A DNA stretch of 64,000 nucleotides, taken from the NCBI RefSeq assembly GCF_005239225.2, contig NC_133284.1, forward strand, positions 6,043,770 to 6,107,769. Reading direction: 5' to 3'. Of the stretch, positions 11,881 through 25,004 are shown in pieces. The notes under the pieces are model-generated. The model was not told the origin of the DNA. It saw only the letters and a program-made list of their open reading frames with translations, and ran no database searches. Numbering within the stretch: the first letter of the stretch is position 1; the number at the start of each line of letters is the position of its first letter. Both the position numbers and the translations under genes were made by a program. The stretch comes from Populus alba (lineage: Eukaryota > Streptophyta > Magnoliopsida > Malpighiales > Salicaceae).

Positions 11881-12830
11881 TGACAGCAGAAAGGAATCTA
11901 AGCTGTGACGGATTTGATATTAACATTTCAAAAAAAGTTATCAATACTTATTCCGTTGCCCTAACTTTTGATAGAAACATTAATGTCATCTCCCTTTTTA
12001 TCAAGGTTGCATGGTGCACTATAAAAGAGAGTATATAGACAAGGGTGGTGCAGGTTAAGTTGGTCTCTTGTCCTAAATTTGTGTTTTCTTTATGCATATA
12101 CAATGTTCTGAAATTTTCTTTTTGCGTGTCATGTTCAGAAGCGTACAGTGCTAGGATTTAGAGAAACAACTTAAGGTTTTCAGGGCTAATATTACATCTT
12201 TAAACTATGTAAAAAAAAACTTATATATAGAAGAAACTCTAATGCATTCTTAAAGACTTTTAATTCATAAATTCTATTGAAAAAAATAACAAGTCAATTT
12301 TTTATATTATGAAAAAATTTGACATGGCAAAACAATTCAAAACTAAGTAAGAGAAATAATTAACATTCAAAATTAACTACAAAAATAACAACTTTTGAGA
12401 TTAATTTGATCAGGGCTTTCTTGACTTCGAGTAGTTATAACTAATCAATCCTTGTTAAAATAGGCTTGGAAAACCTCTTGAATGGATTAAATATAATTCA
12501 ATAATCAAATTGAAAGTTATTTTTATTTTTATTATAGATTATATGTTTGGCACATTTCTGTAATTTTATAAATTTTACCTTATCTATTTAATCAATAAAC
12601 ACATCTACAATACATTTCACATCACAATAATTACACCAATATAGATTATTTACCAAAAAGCAAAGTACCTAATCAATTTTTTACCTAACACGTTTTAATA
12701 TTTCTTAAAAAGAAAATAGGCAAATTAAACTTGTCAATTCTATATTTTTATGGATATAAAACAGCTTTCAAGTAAAGATTTCAAATCCTAGGTAAGTTTA
12801 TTTTGCATTGAATAGTTTATAGAAAAATAT
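11881..12830. other. AT-rich intergenic DNA
   Basis: No frame, repeat or element that I can support. Confidence 0.4.
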
Positions 12831-12839
12831 TTTTTATAA

Positions 12840-13375
12840 ATTTCTCATGTTTGTTTTTGAAAGATTTTTTCTTGTGTTTGTTTATTATAAAATAATTTAT
12901 AAAAAAACTGGTTAATAAAAAATATTTTACAATTAATCTTTAAACTTTATTTCATTTGCTGAAAAATATCTTAATTCGTAAAGTTCCATAAAATATTTTA
13001 GGAATAATAATTTATTTATAATATCATTCAACTATTTCAATCATAATCGCAATCTCTATCTTACCACAATCACCACCTTCTTTTTCATTACTATTAAAAC
13101 CCCACATCATCACCACCTCTCCCACCACAATCGTTATCTCACCACCACCACCACCACCTTCTTTTTTATCACCTTTATCTCATCACAACCATTATATTCT
13201 CCTTCATGACCCTACATTTACCATCACTATTATCATCATCTCACTACTCTCACCATAATTATCTTACTATTACCTTTTTCTTTTTTTTCATCACCATCAT
13301 AAATATTTTTTAAGTCAATTATTAAAAAATATTTTACTTGAAAATATTTTACACAAAACAAACATGCATTTACAA
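12840..13375. mobile_element. MITE-like dispersed repeat, copy 1 (partner at 40.8-41.2 kb)
   Basis: The left end has 'tgtgtttgtttattataaaataattta' and the right end 'aaaatattttacacaaaacaaacatg', which is its approximate inverted complement. The interior contains a (CAC/ATC)-rich pyrimidine-purine segment (13030-13310, 'caccaccaccaccacc'). A second copy with the same ends and the same CAC/ATC-rich core lies at about 40815-41205. No autonomous protein is encoded, and no target duplication could be fixed. Confidence 0.5.
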
Positions 13376-13813
13376 TATTTATTGTGCAAATTAACTAATA
13401 AGAGTACATTTGAAATCCATATAAGCTATGTCTTAATTAGTTCACATACGTTTATCATCAATTTATTTATATTCATGGAGCCACTGCAGTTGCTTTTGAT
13501 ATCTCGTCCCTTCTTAAAAAAAAGTAGTTAAAGCATGTCCATTGCACTACAATATGTTTTTTCGTTCGAGCAAACAAGATTTTGGTTTTAAATCCCTTTT
13601 GATTTCTATTTTTTTTTTAAAATGCGTTATTCACATTGCCCCGATGAATTTGTAAACCAAAATAATGATAAGGGTGATGCAGAAAATTTGTAATCTGCTT
13701 TAAATGAGTGTTTTTGTTGTTCAACATATTTTTTCAAAATGTTTTTTAAATTATTTTTTGTTTAAAGAATATTATTAATTCAATATTTTTTTGATAATTT
13801 TAATAAAGAAATA

Positions 13814-13845
<32 letters not shown>

Positions 13846-16399
13846 AATACATTTTTAATTGACTTCTAAGTAGCATTCATGAACGACATTACCAACCACA
13901 ATAAATACTATATAATCTCTAAAAAAAAAGAAAAGAAAAGAAATATTTGTTGAGGGATTTTTTATACTCCCGGCAATCTCTTTTCCCAGATATCACCAGG
14001 TGGAAAAAAGTGAATTCAAGTTGGATTACAAGAGAAGAAGGTGAGCAAAAACGACAAGGAACAATTGGGTCAGGAATTATTTGCCCGTACCTCGCAGCGT
14101 ACTGAGCTTATAATAATCCATCCGCAAAAGCCCATTACATATACTATACAGAACAGCCTGGATGTCACGAACTAGCAGAAGACTAGGCCCTCTGGTATTG
14201 TGCCACGGGCCCATCTTCAAATTATTGCTCTAAAAGCAGCGCACTACCTGGACATGGACCGTCGATGATCACTAAATCTCCTAAAGGCAAAACAATGCAC
14301 ATGCACATAGTCCATTATAAATACATAATGTCCAACAACTATGTGACAGGCACTAACATCTTTGGGGAGGCTACAGGACTGAGCCCTCTCGTTTTGTCCA
14401 TATTTATTTAATTCAATCCACTAAATTTAAAATAGATTCCTAAAGTGTTTCTGTTCATTTGAATCGATACTTGATCATGTACGTATGGTCAAGTTCTAAT
14501 TTTACCTTGTATTAAGCCTTCTCAATTACATTTGTTTTCCCTCTTGGGCTTATTTCCCTTCAATATGGGTTCCATGAGGCTTGAGCGATCTGCTGGGTGT
14601 TGACCAAAAGATGGGCCTAGTTTGGATATACCAAGCTCTTGGGTTGGACTAAAACAAAGAATTTCCAACTCTAAAATCAAGCTCTTAATCCAGACTCCAA
14701 ATAACTGAATTTCCAATTTGTATGGGAAAGTTGGTCTGAGAAACTATCTTAATTTGGAAATGTCACAGTTAGATAATATTCATCTGACTGAAAAAAAATT
14801 ACAACATATTTTGCAGATTGTCAATAAAATGAAACAATATTTCTAGAACTAAGAGGAGAAAAAGAGCTGAAAAATGAGAACTTTATGGAATGTATCATTG
14901 CTATCTTATTTTCATCCTTGCTCTAATCAATGTGAAAAATAAGTTCAGAAAATTATTCATTACTCTCTTTGATGGTAGTTCGATCTCTTCATACAAAAAA
15001 AGACCTTTTTTGTTCTCGAGAAGATATAATAAAGTGATTATTTGTGCTGAAGTATAGTATCTTAGTGCAATTGATGCATCAATGTATCTTGATAATTATT
15101 TAAGACTGGATATAGCCTTTTATGTTGGCTTGTTAACAAGATGTAAAACTCGTGTTAAATAGCAAATTCTTAAAAAAAAATTAAAAAGAAAATCTTTATG
15201 ACAAGATGTGAGAAAATCCTCATATTTAAGGATTGAATTATATTGATTGTTAATGTTTAGTGATATTATGAATGTATGTATTGGAATGCTACAATGTGAA
15301 ATAATTTGGTTGATTTTTTGTTGTGTAAATTGAATTCAGAAAATAAAAATATAGAAACTAGTAAAAGAATTGAGTTAGTGTCATGTGTTAAATGATATTT
15401 TATACTTAAAATTATTTAATGAGACGATAAAATGGTTTTTACATGGATGTGATTCATGTGAAAATATAATGTTTAGAATATTGGGTTATGTTTAAAATAC
15501 AAATGTGGAGATATAAAAGTATAAAAATCTATAGATTGTGTAAGTATTTAGGACTATTAATGATGTTGTGATGTTACAAAATTAATTGGGATTGAGAAAA
15601 ATTATATATGTAGTGTCTTTCTTGACAAGTGGTAGAATGGAAAATGAGAAAACATCTAGGTTAGATTCATAATGATAATTATGAATGGAAAATTTTACTA
15701 ATAAAATATATACGTGAAAATATGGGACAAGGTGAAATTGTAACGAGATACAATAAATGGTTGGAAAAGAATAATGATATGCTTGATTAATTTGGAATAA
15801 TGACTTAAAATGGTTCGAGATACTAATTAAAATATTTTTTTTTTGAAGTCAGGAAAGGCATTCAAGGTTGGATCGTAATCAACGAAGCACATTCATTTCT
15901 TTTTATTCTATTTATTTATCATATATAAAATACATTTATATGTAGATTTATTACTCATGTATCTTTTAACCATTAAATAGAGGTTATTTCAATTTAATTG
16001 GATAGAGAGATCTTTTGATTTTTTTTATTATGTTTTGTTTTCTCTATTTATTTGCCTATTAGTTATTTATTTTAGTTTATATTAGATTTCTTTTTTAAAA
16101 TAATTTCTATATCACTATATATTTTTTTATTTTTATTTACCATGACTTCATAATAATATGTCAAACATTTACATAGAACTATCTTTTTCATTTTTTTTAT
16201 GGACTGATCATAGAATTGATGTGGGCTGAACTATTCAACTCAAATGCAAAGCTCATGTATCACAATAACAATATCACAATAACAACATTGCCAATTTTTT
16301 AGGATGTTACTAGAATAGTGATCATTGCTATGCCACACATTGGACCAAACCATTTCTAACATAAAAAATTAATACTCAGGTGATGGTAGTGTTCATAAA
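13376..16399. other. Gene-free intergenic DNA
   Basis: Mostly AT-rich. A (TA)n tract lies at 13814-13839. A more complex patch at 13990-14420 looks low-copy and could be regulatory or transcribed, but it has no credible frame. Bases 14522-14716 hold a 64-codon minus-strand frame with no recognisable product. Confidence 0.4.
13814..13839. repeat. (TA)n microsatellite
   Basis: About 13 TA units. Confidence 0.85.
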
Positions 16400-17650
16400 A
16401 AAACATGAAAAATCTGAGAGTCATGCTATTTACTTGACCGGATCCAATAAATTTGATTAATTTAATAGTATGATAAAAAAAAAAGACAATGATAATAGAT
16501 AAATAAAAAAAAACCTGAGATAATCTGAGTTAACTCGCTAAACTCATGATCCGACACGTGAAATTGGGATAGCTTTATAGAAAAAAAAAAAAACAATGAA
16601 ACTCAATTTTTAAAAAACTAAATATTAAATGATGAAATTAAAAAAAAAAAAAAACCTCAGTTAACTCAAGCTAACTAGCCAAACTCACAACTCAGGTCCT
16701 AAGATCAGGATCGCCTTTTAGAAGGAAAAACCTAAAATAATCATGAAGTCAAATTTTCATCAACCAAATGTTAAGGCATGAAATCAAAAATGAAAACTTT
16801 AATAAAAAAAATTATCCAAAACAAAAAAAAAATAGCAATAAAAAAAATAAAGATCAGATTTAACATAAAAATTAAATTAAATTAAATATTGAGGGGTGAA
16901 ATTAAAAATTAAATTCAATTAATAAAATTATTCAAAAAAAAATAAATACCAATTAAAAGAATGGGGATCAAATTATTATGGACCAAATATGACATATAAA
17001 AAAATTAGAAGGATGAAATTAAAAAAAATTCAATTTTACAAATTACTTTAAATAAAATAAATAGTAATCAAAAGAACATTGTCTAATTGTGAAGGAAAAA
17101 CAAATTGGATGGATAATTTGAAAATTTAGAGAGTCAAACATGTAAATTAAAAAAAAAAAAAGAATAGAAAAAAAAAAAAGAGGCTATCGACACCAAATTA
17201 AAAGTCAATAAGCTAAATGTGTCGTCTAGGGAAGAGGGTCAGACTGATATGATTCTAACAACATCAAAAGAGGTCATCTTTAGTTGCAGCACGCGCTACC
17301 TAAAAACAACGGAGCAATGTATGCATCGCTCGTGCAATTCACATGTTAGCCAGTTTTGGTCTTATATTATATTTAATTTTTATTAAAATATCAAATCTCC
17401 TTCGGTCAATTTAATTATAACTAAAAATAATAATAAAAAGTAAAAAAAAAAAAAACCCTCTAAATACCAATTATATAAATTTTACTTCTAAAAATAATTT
17501 ATTTATTTTACCGTGCTTTAAAAACTTAGAAAAACAAAATTGTCCCCAATTATTCTAAATGATAAGTAATAAACCTCGCCAAAAAATTATATTAACCTCA
17601 ATAACTAGTCCATTGATATTTTTGTGAATAATTATACTATTTCATTCCGT
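16400..17650. repeat. Dispersed AT-rich repeat family B, copy 2
   Basis: It shows the order described for the 8.36-9.48 kb copy. Two sub-repeats carrying 'gagttaactcgctaaactca' and 'cagttaactcaagctaactagccaaactca' lie at 16510-16740. A-rich 'agaaggatgaaattaaaaa' phrases follow, then a GC-richer stretch (17180-17345), then the shared AT tail with 'tattaaaatatcaaat' and 'agtccattgat...gaataattatact'. Confidence 0.55.
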
Positions 17651-18067
17651 AGTTCAATTAGTCTGTATCCATAGTAATTCACTATCCCTTTTGGTTTTTT
17701 TTTAATATATGAAAAAAAGAAAAGAAAAAAAAGGCGCTTTCCAGAATAAAGACGTGGTATAATTATTGTAAGACTATTAGGTAGAGCGCAATTAACAGAG
17801 GGAGAGGGTAGATAGAGCAACGTATTTTCTTGGATGGATTGGTATTTTGACTCTTGAATGTTAGTTGTGGTTGATGGGATGAAAGAGTGATCAAGGAGTA
17901 CTTAAGACGTTAATAAGGCCATCAATCCATGATCAAATCAGTTTTTTAGCGGGAAAGTCCCTTCGAGGTAACCGCTACCCCCAGACTTTCTAAATGAGTA
18001 TTTATTTTGTTTCATATTGGCCTACCCTCTCTGCATCCCTATCTGCAGTGTCAATACCTCAAGCGAA

Positions 18068-19363
18068 ATGAGTGGCCGTCACCACCACCATCACAACGAC
18101 CATTCACCACCGCCACCGGGTAAGTCTCCAAGAGTTTACCTTGTTTTAATGTTTACGTTTCATTCAATTTTCCTTTTTACAGAATTCATGTGTCTCTTAA
18201 TGGTCTAATCATGATGGAACTTCTGTTATCCCTTTACTTGATATACTTTACAGAACTACTTAGCAATGCTTGTTTGACTTAGCTGTATATGGATTAAAGA
18301 AAATACGGCTGCATATGCAATTTTTTGTGATCATATTTTGTGAAATTCAGGGATTCCACCTCCACATCCTCCCCCAGATTTTCCGCCGCCGCCTCCTCTG
18401 CCGCCACCAGTGCCACCACCGCCTCCACCACCAGTGCCTCCACCGCCTCCACCTGGCTATCAAAGCTATTTCCATGAATACCCTGCACCCCAACCTCCTC
18501 CTCCACCCCCTCACACACACCTTGTCCATCATGATCATGATGACAGTAGTGGTTGCTGTTCATTCCTAAGAGGGTGGTACGTGTGATATCTGACGCTATT
18601 AATTTTTGGCTCCACATCTTTTAAAAGCATGATTATTCGATTTGTTTCTTGTTTTACAATTATCTGGAGTGCATCTCATTTGGGTTTCAGCTTCCATTGA
18701 AATTAATTTTCCCCGTGTTATTGAGCCCTTGGAATTTGTTACAGAAAGAAGTGATCATGTCTGAATTGGTGTTACTTCTTAGAGGGTCACTTGTTTTGTC
18801 TGATTAATATATTTTATCTGTCATTGACTTAATGCTACAATTGAAAACTGGTAATCTAGCTAGAACCTTTACTGGATCGAAATATGCATGTGTTTAATCT
18901 TTTGTAGAAGGCACTAAGCCAGCCTGTTAAAATTGACCAGCATGTACATATGGGGTTATGGCTTAGTGGTTAAAGGGACTTGTTTCTTTCCTCCATACCA
19001 GGATTCAAGCCCCACTTGTGTACGCCTGTCACCCTCGCGGTGTCTTACATGCTCACTAGGCTTGCAGGATGTTCAGTGAGCCTAGGAATTAGTTGTGGTT
19101 CTCGCAAGCTGACCTGGACACCCTGGATTAAAAAAAAAAAAAAAATTGACCAGCATGTAAAGCAAATGTGCAATTCAACCTAAATCCTCCTAGTGCTTGT
19201 TAGTTTCGATCTGTCCACATACAAGAAGATGATTGAAATTCTTTCTTAATGATTTGTAATCTCTAAATGTATCTTTACTTCTTTTCTTACCTCCGTACTT
19301 TGCAGTTTGGCTTGTCTTTGCTGCTGCTGTGTGTTGGAGGAGTGCTGTGGCTGCTGCTTTTAG
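18068..19363 (+). CDS. Proline/histidine-rich CYSTM protein (cysteine-rich membrane-associated tail), 111 aa, three exons
   Basis: Exons 18068-18119, 18351-18576 and 19306-19363 join in frame with GT/AG introns (donors GGTAAGT and GGTACGTG; acceptors TTCAG and TTGCAG) and end at TAG 19361-19363. Residues 1-17 are His-rich (five consecutive His). Residues 18-55 are nearly all proline. A spacer with GYQSYFHEY follows, then a His/Asp stretch (HHDHDD), and the end is a cysteine cluster: GCCSFLRGC, then LACLCCCCVLEECCGCCF. That tail is the signature of the CYSTM family: small, often stress-induced proteins thought to sit at the plasma membrane through the Cys-rich segment, which may be palmitoylated. 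The second intron splits the tail within the Cys codon after LRG and carries a SINE. Start chosen because it is the first ATG in frame with the His/Pro stretch. Subcellular role is inferred from the family. Confidence 0.88.
18929..19159 (+). mobile_element. tRNA-derived SINE inserted in intron 2 of the CYSTM gene, with 16-18 bp target duplication
   Basis: The direct repeat AATTGACCAGCATGTA (up to two more A's can be included) lies at 18931-18946 and 19144-19159. Between them is a ~197-bp element. It opens with 'ggggttatggcttagtggttaaag' (pol III A-box-like), carries 'aggattcaagcccc' (B-box-like), and ends in 'gcaagctgacctggacaccctggatt' plus a run of A. Long target duplication, internal pol III promoter and A tail define a SINE. 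Its 3' part resembles the element at 51344. The target duplication is perfect, which suggests a fairly young insertion. Confidence 0.9.
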
Positions 19364-20340
19364 GCCTTTTTATGTGTCTGGTCTTTTACATTCATGGCAT
19401 TTGGTTACTATGTACTTTATAATCTGAGGACTTTCCTTAACATTATCCATTTAATGGAACATGAATCTTTAACTTATTGAATGAAATGTGCTAAGACTTT
19501 TTCAACCTTCAAAACTGGAGAGCTAGCATGCATATTTACCTTTATTTTCTGGTGTCTATTTTAACTATTATGTTTCAAAGTTGATTTTGCATATCATATT
19601 GTAGAGCAATGACTCCAATAATTCTACCCATCTATATTTCCTTACAGTGTAGTTAAGCTATTGGTAATGTTCCTGCGTTATAACAGCAAGTTCAGAATGT
19701 GTGGATTGTGTGGGTTTTGCACACTAGAATACATTGCTTACAAGTAATGGCAGCTGCCTGCATCTTTATGGGAATTTTTACACACGGATCGTCTCTTTCA
19801 CATTTGTTTCGTGGATGAACATTTTAGAGTTTTTTTTTTTCTTGGATTTATTGATGTTCGAGACAGCCCTCCACAAAGCTCCTCCATTCTGATGATTGAG
19901 AATGAGTGAAAAAACTTGATCATTCAAGGAAGACGACGAATTGTTTGATACAATCGGTTCCATCTAATTGTCAGCTACAAGGCAGGGGCAGAGAATGCTA
20001 ACCCTTTAACTAGTTATTTGACCATTAGATTTTTATTTTTTGGCTTGATCTTTTAGGTCATTCGAGGTGTAATGATGATGAAAATAATTATTGAAACTTC
20101 AAAAGAACACCCACTGAAAAACCGAAAGATTTTTTTATCAATTTCACTGTTTATGCCCAGGAAAAAACTGGGACTTCGATTATCGACTTAAAGCTGAAAA
20201 AACTGGTGATCTAGCCAGAATCTCTCGATAAGCTAAATGTGGAGAGGTAAATCAGACTAATTTAGTTCCGAAGCGCAGAGCTAAAGAGTCTCTCTGCTTG
20301 CTTGTTCTTTGTTAAGCTATTCCCGCTTGTAATTCATTTT

Positions 20341-20392
<52 letters not shown>

Positions 20393-21981
20393 TATATATA
20401 TATAGATTATGACATGTATATATTTATTATCATTCTATTTAGCCTTTTTTTTAGTTTTTTTTTAAATATCAGTTATTTTCATAAAAAAAAACATGGATAT
20501 ATATTTGTTAAAATATTTTTAATATATTACATTTCATTGGTTATCTTATATTTAGAAAGTACAACAATGTAGTTTAATCAGGTATTATTTAATATTTTAA
20601 ACATGTATAGCATAACATATTAATCAATTATCAAACATTGGTTTTACCTTTAAAAGACAATACCAACAACCTAGTACAACACGACAAATACCAAATAGAC
20701 ATGCATTTTGGATTCACATCTTAATATAAATAAATGCTAGCGTGTGATTATTTATTTAATTACCTCTAAAAGTCCACCCCAATCCCAGTTGAATTATAAA
20801 TCTGGCAAACGTGAAATGGTAAGCTTTCAAAAATTGTTTTTAATAAGGTAAGAAGAAATTAAGATTCATAATTTGGGAAAACAAAGTCTGATTCCAGGAA
20901 TCTATGAAATTCCAAAAAACTAGGAACGGATGGCACATTAAAACAATCAACGGTGACTAGACGTTGGTGACTTGATTAATCTCCCACTCTTCTACCGGAA
21001 TATTAAACAGTACCAGATACCCCACCGGAATCCCTCTACTCTACTCTGACTGGAACCACAACCCCTTGAATACCCCCTCAAACTCATCTCTGAAACCTTA
21101 GAGGTGTGCTTGGCGCATGCAAATCTGATAAAGAAGGGTTTTACACAATAGCAATCTGGCTTCATGACAACAACCCTAATACTCTAGCCTGCAACGTTCC
21201 ATCCACAGAAAATTTTGGTTATTTCAAGGATTTTCCTGAAACTCTTTTACCAGCTTTTAGAAGGATCTTCAAGAGTGAGACAATGGAAAGAGAACGAAGA
21301 AGAGAAATGTTGGGCCTAAAAAGTCTACATCATCAAGCCTAAGAGAGGGGCAAAGATGGAGAGAGAGAATGCAAGGATTGCCAAGAAAGCATAGCGAAGA
21401 AGGTTGTTGACATCTATAGCCATGACCTTGATTGTAGGTTCTTATACGAGGGTGTGTTATAAAGACTGATATGCAACACTTGAATTATAGACCGATATGC
21501 CTCTTTGTAAGGTTCTTCAGTTGCCTCAGGTGTATTGATGCTAGTAGATGGGATTATATCCTATACAACCAGGTTGCTTATTGAAGTTTATGTAGCTTGT
21601 TGTGAAACCTGCAACAATAATGGAGAATCAAATGATGAGGTCCTTTTAATCATGTAGTTAAGTAATTTCAATAAAAATAATATTTTAAAAAAAAATCAAG
21701 TTTAAGAATCTTGATCCAGAGAATTAATCTGTAACTAAAAACCATCATCATAACAAAGAACATGCTTACTGTAAGGCTAACTCATTTTAAGCAAAGGATT
21801 TTAGAACATTAATGAATCTTTACTACACTTGAAAATTATTTTACAGCCTATTAAAGATTCTTGTAGAACTTGAAAATTTCATATAACTTGTTCTGATCTA
21901 TATCGCAAGGCTTTCCTAAACTTCGATTGACCTTGAATTTTACCCCAACATATAACAATATGTGGGAAAATTTGGGTAAAT
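19364..21981. other. 3' UTR of the CYSTM gene, then intergenic DNA
   Basis: The first few hundred bases are probably 3' UTR; an unspliced 3' end is assumed. A (TA)n tract lies at 20343-20404. Bases 20980-21360 are more complex and hold a 78-codon frame (21106-21342) ending in an Arg/Glu-rich stretch. I could not assign it and see no flanking exons. No further gene is supported. Confidence 0.4.
20343..20404. repeat. (TA)n microsatellite
   Basis: About 30 TA units with one interruption near 20385. Confidence 0.95.
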
Positions 21982-22745
21982 TGTTAGCGCAATCCAATTA
22001 TCGAATTAAAAATTATGATTATTGTTATAAAACTGGATCGTATACACAATTATGCTAAAATCTAAATTTTCTTGTTCAAACCTTTCTTAGATCATATCAT
22101 ATTGTATAAGAGAGAAAACAAGAAAAACAAATAGATTTAATGTGATTCGACAATGTACCTACACCCACAAAAGTACGAAGCTTTTATTTCACTATCTGTC
22201 AAATTAGGATTACATAATGTGCATTTATAGTAAACTCTTCTTTTTCAATTTGTTCATTCCTTTCAGATTTCTTCAATCAAGTTCTTAATTGTTCATCAAA
22301 TTTCAATATTTATGCAATTAAATCATTGATATGATCAAATTAACTCTTTAAAATTACAAATTGACCTCTAGACTTTAATTTCTTCCAATTAAAGTTTAAA
22401 TTGACTTCAAATATAATATGTTCTTGTAATTAAGTCTCCAATAAAATTAATTAAGCCTTCTAAAATTCTTATTGAGTATTCACTTATCCAAATTTGTATT
22501 TCTTTACTCCAAATAAAAATATTTTCATCAAACGGGTCCTTTGTTAATTAAAACTAGGTTGTCAAATTTATCAATCTTATATATATTGTCCTCTAACTTT
22601 TTCACTTGTTATTTTGATCTTCAACCACTAACTTGGGCAATCTTCTAGGTTTTCTTTATGTATATCTTCTTGTATTTTGGATTTTGTTTTATATTTTTTG
22701 TTTTTGCTTTTCTTGATTTTTTTGTGGGGTCAAAAGTGGATAACA
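21982..22745 (-). mobile_element. LTR-like sequence, minus orientation, no target duplication found
   Basis: On the minus strand it runs from TGTTATCC to GCTAACA, a TG...CA boundary, over about 764 bp. It contains a TATA-like 'ctataaatgc', then 'gtgggtgtaggtacattgtcgaatcacattaaatct', which resembles the R/U5 end common in plant LTRs. Its 'ttaattggaagaaattaaag ... taaatattgaa.tttgat..acaatta..aactt.attgaagaaat' part (22260-22560) matches 61960-62160 in inverse orientation. The 5-bp flanks differ (TAAAT and ACAAG), so it may be a recombinant or eroded copy. Confidence 0.5.
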
Positions 22746-24029
22746 ACAAGTGGTCATAGATAAAAACAAGTCAACCTCAATGCCAAACAGGCATTAAAAA
22801 ATAATTGTTATATATAAAAATGCTAAATAAATAAAAATAAATCACTAGAAGGGCTATTAATGAAAATATAAATTTAAAAATTATTAAAAAAAACATATAA
22901 AAAGGTATTAACTAATAAAATAAAATAATAAGGTTGGGCACTGTTTGGCTTGGTAAACCAAGCTGAGCGTCTGGCCCATGAGATAAAGGTCGGTGTGGGG
23001 CTTTTATTTTTATTTTTAAGTTAATGTTGTTCGCCCTAAATTATTTTGGAAAAAAATGGACAATGCGTCATCTAGAACTTCCATGGTGGCCAAAAAAATA
23101 GGATCCCTATTTTTTCACCTAGAAAAATATTTTCAACTTATTTTTGACTTGAAACATTTATTTTTATGCACTTTCAAGGTAAATTGTTTTTTTTAAAAAA
23201 AAACCACATAATTTGAACCCGCTCATCATATCATTTGGGTTATCAAAATTGTTGTCAATGACAATTTTTTTCTCTACATCGGAATTTGAGGAGCCATTCT
23301 CTCCTCCATTAAAAAAAAATAAAAAATAAATAAAATAAAATTTAATACTAAAATCAAAATTTTTTAAATTAAAAGGATTGGTCACTTGATAACTAAAAAG
23401 GATGGGGAATTAAAATAAATTTTTTGAATAAATTTCAAATTTGTTATCTATGTTTATCCAATGTTTTCATCTCAGTCCTTTGTTTTTTAAATCAACTCTA
23501 CCTCCAAAAACAATATGCAATTCAATTCCAATATGGATTCAAAATAGCTTAATTATGTAAAATAAAATTCCGATAAACAAATTGAATATTTTTTTAAAAA
23601 AAGTGTGAAGCAGTGAACATTAATTAATGCTACAATGAAAAGAGAATCTCTTTTAGTTTCTTTTAATATATATACAGACACACACACACATTAAATTGAA
23701 ATAAACCATTTCAATTTAATACCAGCATGCCATACCTTCGGCCAATAAGGCTTTGTATTAATTATTACCTAGGATGCCAGTATTTCGCCGAATTGCTGGC
23801 ATAGGTGGACCTACCGTTGCCGTCACGCTTAAAAAATTTTAGAGCCAACAATAATGAGATCGAGACCGGTGAATTTAAACACGTGGGTTAAATATCTCGA
23901 GAGACTCAGTCACGTGCCCCCTGTGTTTGTACTTGTTTGCGTTCACGTTACTTGATATCGCTGCCCATTGGGGTCAATCTTCTGACTAATTAGTTCAAAG
24001 TTCAAACCACCGAATTTTTTTTTTTGTAT

Positions 24030-24225
24030 TTGTTTGATTGCATGATTGTATTTATTTTTTAAATAATTTTTTATGTTAATAATATTTTTTTATTTTTTAA
24101 AAATTATTTTTAATATTAATATATCAAAATAATTTAAAAATACTAAAAATATATTAATTTAAAATTAATAAAAAAATAAAAAAAATTAAATTTTTTTTAA
24201 AATATAAAAATAAACAGACCCTTCA
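24030..24225. repeat. AT-rich MITE-like element (family D)
   Basis: Has the phrase 'tttttattttttaaaaattatttttaatattaatatatcaaaataatttaaaaata' and ends in 'aaaaataaacagaccc'. Related copies occur around 28780-28870, 28935-29060, 29590-29720, 43000-43110 and 56330-56520. The near-palindromic AT interior suggests a non-autonomous element; exact ends are uncertain. Confidence 0.5.
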
Positions 24226-24961
24226 AATATATTTTAGCGATCTTCTGCCGAATTTTCCTAGTAGCCTAGCCCATTGATTGGCCATTCAACGTGGATCATG
24301 ATTTATTAATTCTCCATATCGTCAAATTTCAATTGCGTGGAAAGCTTAGCGTGTAGACTATTATTATCTGGAGACTACTTCAATATGTTGAGAAGAAGAG
24401 CAATGGATCGAAATTGGGAAGACATTATTGACTTGTAAGTATAATAATTATGGCTTTTTCTGTAAGCATGAAAAATATGGCATCCACCGGAATTCTAAAT
24501 AGAAAAAAAAAAAATTCATCAACTTGCCCATTATGATGTCTCTAGTATCATGGTGCGGTGTTTTTTTTTTTAAAAAAAAAATATTTGAAAATAAGTTAAA
24601 AGGATTGTTTTTGGATTTTTAAAATTATAAATTAAAATCATTAAAAAATATTGATTTCATTTTGTTTAAAAGAACAAACATACTTTTAAAAAATACTAAA
24701 AAAACAAAAGTTGCCGCTATCTGAAACAGTATCTACTATCTAGATCTCCTTTAAAGCCACCCATGGTAAAATGTTTGCCTTGTTTTCAATGTTTTGGATT
24801 ACTTTCGGTGGAATAATCCCTTTGTTTTGTTTTAAATAATTTTCTGACTTCATTAAAGGTATAGAAATTTGGTTCGGTGACAATTTTCTCCCACCGATAT
24901 CTGAAACACGCGGTCTTAAATGCCCCCCCGCCAATTTCTCCTTCGTGTTGGAAAGTATTTT

Positions 24962-24965
<4 letters not shown>

Positions 24966-25001
<36 letters not shown>
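24966..25001. repeat. (TA)n microsatellite
   Basis: About 18 TA units. Confidence 0.95.

Positions 25002-25004
<3 letters not shown>

Noticed and set aside
18294..18617. 107-codon minus-strand frame rich in Glu/Val
   Set aside because: It is the complement of the proline-rich exon of the CYSTM gene, which has splice sites and the Cys-tail signature on the plus strand.
18951..19020. A true tRNA gene
   Set aside because: A and B boxes are present, but the sequence does not fold as a complete tRNA and it is flanked by target duplications with an A tail, so it is a SINE head.
21106..21342. 78-codon frame with GFYTIAIWLHD and an Arg/Glu-rich end
   Set aside because: A weak resemblance to part of a B-lectin domain was considered, but the key residues of that domain are missing and there are no flanking exons.
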